From NCBI GenBank assembly GCA_016198745.1, contig JACQHZ010000285.1, positions 1-36,325 of the forward strand: a stretch of 36,325 nucleotides of DNA, given 5' to 3'. Both the position numbers and the translations under genes were made by a program. Positions 16,034 through 24,700 of this stretch are shown piece after piece (position 1 is the stretch's first letter; each line of letters begins with the position of its first letter). This DNA comes from Verrucomicrobiota bacterium. Its GTDB lineage: Bacteria > Verrucomicrobiota > Verrucomicrobiia > JABWAM01. Under the pieces are notes generated by a model that was given only the letters and a program-made list of their open reading frames with translations, did not search any database and was not told where the DNA came from.

Positions 16034-17062
16034 ATGAACAAGAAACGATTGGCGATGCTGACCGGAGGCGGCGACTGCCCCGGACTGAATCCCGTCATTC
16101 GGGCGGTCACACGATCCGGCATTCAGTCTGGTTATGAGATCATTGGCGTTCGTAACGGTTGGAAGGGGATGATCGAGAAGGATTTTATCGTGCTGGACCG
16201 GGGATCGGTTGCAGGCATCCTGCATCGCGGCGGCACCATCCTGGGCACCTCGCGCACCAACCCGCGGAAAATTGACGGCGCGAGTGATCGGATTTTTCAG
16301 AATTTCAAGGAATTAAACCTGGATGTGCTGATCGCCATCGGGGGCGACGACACCCTGGGAGTGGCTTACGATCTGTATCAGAGAGGGCTGGCGATGATCG
16401 GCGTGCCTAAGACCATCGATAATGATCTTTCCGGTACGGATTGCACCTTCGGTTACGACACCGCCGTCAACATCGCGATGGAAGCCATTGACCGTCTCCA
16501 CAGCACGGCGGAATCGCATCATCGCGTGTTGGTGGTCGAATTGATGGGGCGGCATACAGGCTGGATCACCATCGGAGCGGGACTGTCGGGAGGGGCGGAT
16601 TATGTCCTGATCCCTGAATACCCGGTTTCGATGGACGAAGTGGCGGAGACCATCAAGAAACGCCATGCGACGGGACGCACATTCAGCATTGTTGCGGTGG
16701 CGGAGGGATTCAAAGTCGAAGGAGTGGATATCATCCAGACCAAGGAACTGGATGCTTTCGGTCATCCGCGTCTGGGCGGAGTGGGAGAGATCGTGGCGCG
16801 GGAGTTGGAGAAACGGACCAATTTCGAAACACGCTCTGTGGTTCTTGGACACGTCCAGCGGGGAGGCGCGCCGACCGCCTATGATCGCATCCTCAGCACC
16901 CGCTATGGTTTGAAGGCTGTGGAACTGGCGAGAACAGGGCAGTTCGGCAAGATGGTCTCATTGCGGGGCACCGAAATCATCGCGGTGGATTTGCAGGCTG
17001 TCACCAAGAGCAAGGTGGTGCCTAGCGAGCTGTACGAAGGGGCAAAGATTTTCTTCGGTTGA
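16034..17062 (+). CDS. pfp: 6-phosphofructokinase, predicted pyrophosphate-dependent
   Basis: A 342-residue PfkA-family enzyme that phosphorylates fructose 6-phosphate. The N-terminal MLTGGGDCPGLNPVIRA binds the phosphoryl donor. Two donor-selecting positions are PPi-type: GGDDT (residues 103-107, Asp where ATP enzymes have Gly) and PKTIDND (125-131, Lys where ATP enzymes have Gly). This pair is the established marker for PPi use, which would make the step reversible and spare ATP. Substrate residues follow in TFGYDTAVN and ELMGRHTGWI. It directly follows accC with AGAGGA as ribosome-binding site. Confidence 0.92.
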   Translation: MNKKRLAMLTGGGDCPGLNPVIRAVTRSGIQSGYEIIGVRNGWKGMIEKDFIVLDRGSVAGILHRGGTILGTSRTNPRKIDGASDRIFQNFKELNLDVLIAIGGDDTLGVAYDLYQRGLAMIGVPKTIDNDLSGTDCTFGYDTAVNIAMEAIDRLHSTAESHHRVLVVELMGRHTGWITIGAGLSGGADYVLIPEYPVSMDEVAETIKKRHATGRTFSIVAVAEGFKVEGVDIIQTKELDAFGHPRLGGVGEIVARELEKRTNFETRSVVLGHVQRGGAPTAYDRILSTRYGLKAVELARTGQFGKMVSLRGTEIIAVDLQAVTKSKVVPSELYEGAKIFFG

Positions 17063-17113
17063 TCCGCCAAATTCCTGCTTGCCTGACAAGCCTTCTTATG
17101 AGAGAGTGTCGTC

Positions 17114-17431
17114 ATGGGACCCGAAGATTTTCGCTTAAAAAAGAGGATCGAAGCCATTCTGGTGCGCAACTACGTTGTCACTCAGAAGATGAATGTGGAT
17201 GTCATCAGCGGCAACGTCTATCTCGACGGCGAGTTCGAGGTGGCGGATTACCGGAAGATCGCGAGAGATGACCAGGAGGCGGATCAGATCGAGGTCCATT
17301 TCACCGAGCGTCGAACCCTGCTCGCCATCGAGCAGGAGATTCGTTCGCTTCAAGAGGTCAACGGACTTTATTTCGAGTTCAAAAACTGGGTCAAATCCGG
17401 CGGCGGTTGGGCGCCCAAAAAAGGCGGCTGA
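17114..17431 (+). CDS. small BON-domain-like protein
   Basis: 105 residues. The middle reads RIEAILVRNYVVTQKMNVDV then ISGNVYLDGEFEVADY, with the alpha-beta-beta pattern and the 'V.V..G.V.L.G' strand of BON domains, followed by a second helix (ERRTLLAIEQEIRSLQEV) and a strand (LYFEFKNW). There is no signal peptide or membrane segment, so it is probably cytoplasmic, unlike the usual periplasmic BON proteins. It lies 51 bases after the phosphofructokinase on the same strand and may be the last gene of that operon. Function is unknown; the BON assignment is by pattern only. Confidence 0.6.
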   Translation: MGPEDFRLKKRIEAILVRNYVVTQKMNVDVISGNVYLDGEFEVADYRKIARDDQEADQIEVHFTERRTLLAIEQEIRSLQEVNGLYFEFKNWVKSGGGWAPKKGG

Positions 17432-17445
17432 TCATCCCGCCGCCT

Positions 17446-17472
17446 GCCCCGCCTTGGCGGTGGGGGCGGGGC
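17446..17472 (+). terminator. GC-rich hairpin after the accBC-pfp operon
   Basis: A perfect 8-bp stem GCCCCGCC / GGCGGGGC with an 11-base loop starts 15 bases after the stop of the BON-like gene. It has no T-run, so it would be a weak or Rho-assisted terminator, or a dispersed hairpin repeat. Confidence 0.4.
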
Positions 17473-17557
17473 CATCACATGACCCGGCGATTTTCCTTCT
17501 GTACTGCAATGCTCAAGGATCGCGTATTTTCGGCAAGATTTTCCCGATGTTGTCGCT

Positions 17558-17648
17558 GCGCTTCTACGAAGCGCAGGTCCGTCTGCAGACGGCGCCTCCT
17601 CCCGCCACGGCGGGACGCCGCTACATCTTTTGGTTGCGGCTACGCCGC
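17558..17648. repeat. cluster of four hairpins before the epimerase gene
   Basis: Four perfect palindromes occur within 91 bases: GCGCTTC-TAC-GAAGCGC (17558-17574), CGTCTGCAGACG (17580-17591), CCCGCC-AC-GGCGGG (17601-17614) and GCGGC-TAC-GCCGC (17636-17648). The last ends 10 bases before the epimerase start codon and would cover its ribosome-binding region in RNA. The cluster looks like a composite dispersed repeat. Confidence 0.6.
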
Positions 17649-17658
17649 GCTGTGACAG

Positions 17659-18636
17659 ATGCCGACTCTTGAGGGCAAAAGCGTGGCAGTCACGGGCGGC
17701 GCCGGATTCATCGGGAGCCATCTCATTGATGCGCTCATCGAAAAACGCCCCTCCCGGCTTGCTGTTCTCGATAATTTCTTCCTGGGCAACCGCGACAACC
17801 TGCGTGACGCGATTTCCCGCCTTCCGGGCCTGGAGATCGTGGATCAGGACGTGACGGACATGGCGGCGGTCCGCCGTTTTTTTGAGGCGCGATCCGTGGA
17901 CGCGGTTTTCGACCTTGCCACCATCCCGTTGCCGGCATCGCTGGAGCGGCCTCACTGGTCTTCCAAGGTAATCTGCGATCTCGCCTTGAACCTCTGCGAG
18001 TTGTGCCGCGAGGGCGCATTCCACACGCTGATCCACTGTTCATCGTCGGAGGCGTATGGCTCCGCGCAATATGTCCCGATGGAGGAAAATCATCCGTTGA
18101 AGACGGAGACCCCTTACGCCGCGGCCAAGGCGGCAGCCGCGCTGCTCGTCGAATCCTACCACCGCACTTTCGGAATCGATATGGCCATCGGCCGACCGTT
18201 CAACAATTTCGGTCCCCGGCAGAATGGGCGCGATTTTTCAGGGATCATTCCCCGGCTGATCCAACGGATATTGAGAGGAGAAACACCCGTGATTTTTGGC
18301 GACGGCCAACAAACGCGCGATTATCTGTACGCCACCGACACCGCCCGCGGGCTGATTTTGTTGTACGAAACCGATGCCGCGCGCGGTCAGACGATCAACC
18401 TGGCCAGCGGACGGGAGGTAAGCGTGCTCCAGATTGTCCGGGACGTGAGCCGGCTCATGGACTGGACCCAACCGCCGCGGTTCGATCCGCCGCGGCCGGC
18501 GGATGTCCGTCGTCATTGCGCCAGTGTGGAAAAGGCGCGCCGTCTCCTGAGCTTTTCCTCAGCCGTAAGTTGGGAGGATGGCATCGCACGAACCGTGCGC
18601 TGGTATCGCGAACATCCCGAACGATTGAAAGGATAG
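17659..18636 (+). CDS. NAD-dependent nucleotide-sugar epimerase/dehydratase
   Basis: A 325-residue extended SDR acting on a nucleotide sugar, probably for surface polysaccharide. The NAD-binding loop TGGAGFIG is at residues 12-19. The catalytic set is Ser128-Ser130/Glu131 (HCSSSEAYG), Tyr153 and Lys157 in YAAAK. GRPFNNFGPRQ and GDGQQTRDYLYATD are the sugar-nucleotide contacts found in UDP-glucose 4-epimerases and GDP/dTDP-hexose 4,6-dehydratases. The exact substrate cannot be decided. There is no clear Shine-Dalgarno site in front of the ATG; a hairpin cluster ends 10 bases upstream. It faces the giant envelope gene, with about 80 bases between them. Confidence 0.85.
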   Translation: MPTLEGKSVAVTGGAGFIGSHLIDALIEKRPSRLAVLDNFFLGNRDNLRDAISRLPGLEIVDQDVTDMAAVRRFFEARSVDAVFDLATIPLPASLERPHWSSKVICDLALNLCELCREGAFHTLIHCSSSEAYGSAQYVPMEENHPLKTETPYAAAKAAAALLVESYHRTFGIDMAIGRPFNNFGPRQNGRDFSGIIPRLIQRILRGETPVIFGDGQQTRDYLYATDTARGLILLYETDAARGQTINLASGREVSVLQIVRDVSRLMDWTQPPRFDPPRPADVRRHCASVEKARRLLSFSSAVSWEDGIARTVRWYREHPERLKG

Positions 18637-18668
18637 GAATTTTTTATTTTCGTCGCGTCTGATGGGAA

Positions 18669-18688
18669 GCGGGGGCCTGTTCTCCCGC
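18669..18688. terminator. possible bidirectional terminator hairpin
   Basis: GCGGG / CCCGC with a 10-base loop lies between the converging ends of the epimerase and the giant envelope gene. The stem is only 5 bp, and the nearest T-rich tract lies before it at 18641-18655. It is weak support on its own. Confidence 0.3.
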
Positions 18689-18713
18689 CGCCAGAAAGAA
18701 ACCAGACTTCGCT

Positions 18714-21700
18714 TCAATCACGCGTTGGTTGTGCGGTCTTTGGTCTTTTCGGAAGGCCGATGGCTGCCATCACCCACAAGGCCACGAACCCGCCCATGGC
18801 CAGGATCGAGCTGTTGAACCAGCCGATCTCGCGCGTGTTGACGGCCACAAATTGAATCGTCATCGGTTTCTTGATTTCCGTCTGCAACACCTGGGTGAAA
18901 GAGTGGCGCGCGCCGCGCGTCGGCAGATTCACCCGCAACGGCTGCACCCGCGCCACCGCCAACTCTTGAGCCTGCTGCAGCTTCGCCCATTGTTGCTCGG
19001 CCGCCTCAGCGTCGTATTTCAGCATTTTGGCGGCCTCCTTCTCTTTTGTCAGGGTGGTTTGTCCCCCGATCTTGCCCAGGTTTTCCGAGGTGTAGGCTTG
19101 TTGGGCGGCAATCAGATTGCCGCTCTGCGCCCGGTTCACGTCGCGTTCGAGCTTCATCAGATCCTTGTCGGATCTGTCGGCGTAAACTCCCTTGGACTTC
19201 GCCCGACGATAAACTTCCGTCGCCGCCTTGACATTCCCCACAGCCAGTTGCTGCTGAGCGTTCATTACCTCGGATGTCTCTTCCGCCTTTTGCGCCATCC
19301 GTTTCCCTTCCTCCTGGTGGAGGTATTCCGTGAGCGAGAAACTCCGATACAACGGATTGGTTTCGCCATCCTGTTCGTGCCTCATGCTGCCCTCGAAACG
19401 CTTGTACTCGTAATCGGGGGGCAAATAGAAATCCCATCGCGCATTCTTCAAAGGCACATCCAGCTTGGGCGAGGCAAAGCTCACCGTCCCCTTCGAACGC
19501 GGAAATTTCGCAACACCGATATAGGTCAGATTGACGGAAACGGGGGCGCCGTTGTCGCCCGAACGTTCGAGCGGCAGCAGCAACACGTTTGCGCGACGGC
19601 TGGGCCGCACGGGCTGGCCCGCCACAAACGCTGACCAGACCCGTGTGTCCGCCGGCAGTTCCACTTCGAGATGTTGGCGGCCGTTGTTGCGAACGGCCAG
19701 TGTCATTTCCGTCATTACCTGGCCGTCGTCGGCAACCACCGTGGTCCATTGCGCATTGTCCACCAACGCTTGAAGCACCGCCGCGTCCTCCAGGCGTTTT
19801 GTTTCCAGAGTCAATTTGTAGCCGGGACGCAGATACCGATACGCGAGCGCCACCGTCTCGCCGGTTGCGGAACCGGCGCCCGCCCATTCGGGCAATTCGC
19901 GCGCATCGATCTTGATCAACTCGCCGCCGGATGATTTCTCCGTCACTTGTAACGGCGCTTTTGCCAGAATGGCCAGCATACCCGTTTCGCGCTCGACGCC
20001 CAGCGCCTCCACGCCCGCGGCATCCATGACGCCGGTCCTGGATTCGCGCGGTTGCTCCCATGTGACGGTGAGCGAATAGACGCCGCGCACCTTGTTTTGA
20101 AGTTCGACGCGCCATTCATCGCCGTTTTGATCGCGTCGGCGGATGTTTGCGCCGTTCAACTCGACGTTCTTGAAGACCGAGGGCACGCGGAGTCGGAATT
20201 CCTTCACCGGTGCATTCGCAATTTCGTAACGCACCGCCGTCCGTCCGCTGACCAATGTCTCGTTCACGGTGATGACATTCACGATTTCCGCGCGCACCCA
20301 TGACTCGACGTTTTCGGTTGTCACCGTCAATTTCCATGCGGAAGACGCCTGCGTTTCGTTGGCGATATACTTGAAGGCCAATCCGCCCGAGGCGGGACCT
20401 TCGGAAATCTTGTCATTGCTCTCAATCGCGGATGCCGGGATTTCCGTGAGGCCGTCCAACGAAGCAACCTTGACTGAAACGCCGTGTTCTCCCAACACCG
20501 ACACGAAGCCCTTGAGTTTCTGCGCATCGAGCGGATGAATGCCGACGATGGGGAGCGTCTTCGGCAATTCCTTGACCTGCCCGCCGACTGGCAGGCGGGT
20601 GGTTTGAACAAGCTCCACCCGCAACGCATAAGCCCCCATGGTCCGTTCCTTGAGCGACACCTCCAGAATTCGCGCCTGCCCGCCACGCTCAGTCCATTGA
20701 AGAATCTGGTTGCCCGTCACCGTTTCCACGCGATAGCCGTCGGGCACCGCCAGTTTCAGCGCAAAAATTCCGGCGCGTTTGATGGTGTAATCGAAACTCG
20801 CCGAGAGACGGATTTCTTCTGCGCCAACGCGCAGGCGATTTCGCGCCACAACCTCGATCTGCGGTTGAACCGCCTCCGCCTTTGCCGTCAACTGAAAATC
20901 GCTCTTCAGAAAACGATATGCGCCGACAATCCCCTCGCCCTTTTCTTTCGTGGCGCGGCTGAATCCCGCCTTCCAGTCGCCGGGCAGGTCCGAGACATCG
21001 ATGCGTTGCAAATCCTTCGATCCTTCGAGGGTGAGGCTCAATTCCTCGCCGCCGCTCACCGCCAGCAGGCCGGTCTCGCGTTTCACATCGAGCGTGTGCG
21101 GCGTTTCCACCTTCACTTGCGCGGGAAGTTTGGCGAGCGCCTGTTCGGTTTCCACCGTAAGCCGATAATCGGCTGAAACGCCCTTGAGCAGGTCCACCGT
21201 GAGAACGTCGCTGCCATTCTCCGATTTCACCTCCCAGATTCGAATCAACGCGCCATCGACCCGCAGCAGGCGCTGCCCCGACGGTAAACGCACGCGCGCC
21301 TGGCGCAGTTCGCCCTGGGTGATCTGATAATCCAGCGTCGTCCGCGTGTTCACTGCGCCGCCGCCGAAGGTTGCCAGCGTTGAGTTTTGACAAAAAACCG
21401 TCGCCGTGATTTCCGCCGCCCGTTTCATCCGGGGCGTCCAATTCATCTCAACGCGATCCGCTGCGCCGACGACGGCCTGGATGCGGGTCTGTTGATTCTC
21501 GGTGATCCGCTTGAAAGACACCGCCGTCGGAAATTCGACGTCGGCTTCAGCCTCGTCGAGAGTCATGGTGAAGCGGCTGGAAAGCGCGGGTGGGATGCCG
21601 AAGGAAAGCCGGCGTTTGCCGACGTCGCCGCCCAGGCGCGTCAGCAACTTGAGTTGCAGGAACGCGTTTCCGCGCTGCGGGAGCAGCACGCCAACGGATT

Positions 21701-24700
21701 TTCCTTCACGCAGCAATTTCGCGGTTCCGTTCCGCGTCACGCATTGCTGAACCGCCACGTCTTCTCCGAAAAGCATCACCGTCTGGTTGGTGGCGGCCGA
21801 GAACAACTGAATCGCAACGTCGAACTCGGCCGCCTTCTCGCGCACCGCGCCAGTGTAATCCGCCGAGACGATCGAGACGGCGTTGGTCGGAACCGCCGGC
21901 GATGTTGGGACAGGCGTGCCTTGCGCATGCGACGCCAACGTCAACCCATCAGCAAAGAAGGCTGCGAAAATCAAGATGGCGGCGGCGGAGGCGGCGCTGC
22001 CAGACGTCGGGGAAACGGACGAGGGTTTCGAGGCGTCTGACGCTGGTTTGGATTCGCTTGGCGCCGGCTTCGGAACGGTCGAAACCGACCTCGGAACATT
22101 CGGCGACAGCTTGGGCGGTTCGGTTCCGGAGGCGGGACCGCCCGATGACGGCGGCCCTCGACGCGGCCAGCGTTTCCGCACCGCCCATATCAACAGCGCA
22201 AGAACAATCACCCCCGCGGCCAGGATCAGCGCAATATGAAGAACGCGATTGGCGAGCAGGAAACTGCCGACCGAAATCACAACCAACGCCAGCCCCAACG
22301 CGATCCGGAAACTGCTCGGAAACGGATGGCGTTGTTGCCGCCAGATCAGCCAGATGCCCGTAAGCGATGCGGCCAGTTGCAAAATGGCGCGCACAATCAC
22401 GAACACGCTGGTTTTTATGATGGAAACACGAATCGAGAGGGGATCGTCCTTCACGTTGAGGACCTTCGTGAAATGAAACACCTGTCCGACTTGTGGAATA
22501 TCGATCTGAATCGAGCGAATCCCCGCCGCCGCGGGAAACGCGCTTCTCGCAACACCGCCGCCAGCACCTCCTACGCCCTCAACTCTTATAGAATGCGTGA
22601 CACGCCCTCTTCCATCCAAGGCGCCTTGAGAAACCTCTCCAGAAGAAGGTGCGTCTGTCACGGTTTTATCGTTCAACGGCTCGGCAGGCGCCGCTGGTTT
22701 CGCCGACGCCTCGGTCCCCCCAAGCATTCCGGAGGCCGCCGCAGCGGGCGCCGCCGTTTGGGGTGCTGCGATTCGCGCTCCTCTTCTCACTGCGGACGAC
22801 GAACGCAGGCGCTCATTTCCTGCCTCCTCTGCAACCTCGCGCATTTGGACGGCATCCCTTGATAAAGAACCGCCAAAGGAACCCATGTTGGATTCATCAG
22901 CATTCGCGAGAGCGTCCTTCGCAGCATCCATCTGTCTCGCTTCATTCAGGACCGTGCTGGCCTGGCTGCGCATACGGGCTCTCATGAAAGAAGGCAGGAG
23001 CATGGCTGCCAACATCGCCAACACCGCGAATGTCATAAGCACTTTCACGGCGCCGCGCCATCCGCGTTGAACCGCGCGCGTCACCAGCGCCGTGATGAGC
23101 AACGCGAGGCTCCCGCCGATGATCAGCGCCATGCCGCATTCGCGCCACACATCGCCATAAAAACCGAGAAAGACGCGCCAGGCATCGCGCAAGCTGTAAG
23201 TTGTTCCCTGGGCGACGGTCATGCTGCCGCCGAATCGTCCGACCGTATGCGTGATCGGCGCAAAAAGCTGCCATTCGGCGTAGGTGTTGGGCACATCGGT
23301 CCTGGGCGCTTCCAGTTGAATCCGACGCGGCAGCCACGATTGCAACGACTCCGCTTGCTGCGCGTATTTGATATCAACTGCGAAAAGCTGGTCGCGATTG
23401 GCCGCGCGGGGCAGCGAGACGAGCGTCCAGTCGCCGTCGCGCTCCGCCTTGACGGGTTCGGCGTTCACGTAACAACCCCATAGCTTGGCGTCACCGGGCA
23501 ACCGGAATCGCTGGAACTGTTTGTCGTTGTTCTTCACCATGAATGACGCCTGGCTCAGCATCTCGCCTGAATCGGTGAGAACAGTCGTCAATTGCGTGCG
23601 GTCAGCCACCGCGTCGAGCACCGGAACCTGCTCGTGCCGGACCACGTCCAGTTCCAGCTTGTAAGCGCCGCCGGTATAACGATATGCCAAAAGGACGGGC
23701 CGCGTGATCAACGCGCGGTCGGTTGCGGCAAGTTCGGTGGGGTCAATGACGCGCAAGGGTTCGGCCACCGGTTTGGAGTCCAACTTGAGGCTAGCGGCGG
23801 TGGTGACGGCGACCGAGCCGGTCTCTCGCTCGACACCCGCCTGGGGATCAGCGGACAGGTCGATCGCATGCGCTCCGGCGGCGTCGAGCGTCGCGCGGCT
23901 GGGATCGAACTGGTAATCGTACGTCACCACCAGCGTGTACCCCCCCCATGCCTTGTCCTGCAACGCCACTGTCCACAGGTCGCCCCGCTGGTCTTTGCGC
24001 CGGATATTCGGTCCGGTGAATTCCACATTCTTCCAGTGCCCCGGTAATTTCACCTGAAATTCCCGCACGCCCTGGTTGATGATCCCGTAGCGGATCGTGG
24101 CGCTGCCGCCCACGAGGCCGTCCCCGACGGTGATCAGGTTGAAGACCTCCGCAACAAGCCGCGTCGTCAGGCGTTCGGTCGAGACGGAGAGTTTCCAATC
24201 CGCTTGATCCGCCATGTAGGCAAGCGACTCGTCGGAGCGCGCTACGAGCGTGGTCGCGGGAATCTCGCGCAATCCCGATATCTCGGCGGTCTTCACCCGG
24301 ATGCCCGGCGCCGACGCGATGCCAATCTGGGCGGTTTCCTTGGAAGCGCCTGCGACCCGCAACGGCGCCAACGAAAACTGTTTGGGAAATTCCTTGTATG
24401 GCGTTTCAAGCTCCGCCTCCAGCTTGCGCGCGCCAAGCAGGCGACTGTTGAACTGTACGCGCAATTTGTCCCGTCCGGGCGGGACAACCTTCCATTCCTC
24501 GATGCCTTCGCCGCGCACGTCGGTCACGGTCAGTCCTGCTGGAAGCGGCATGTCCACGCCATAAATCCCCGCCTTCTCCACCGTCAACGTCAAGGCGTGT
24601 GAGATCAGCAGCCGGGTTTCCTCGAGGCGCGCGGTGACGCGATCCGCAACGTTCACCACCGGCTCGATCCGCTTGAGCTTCGCGGTCAAGGCGAAGGGTC

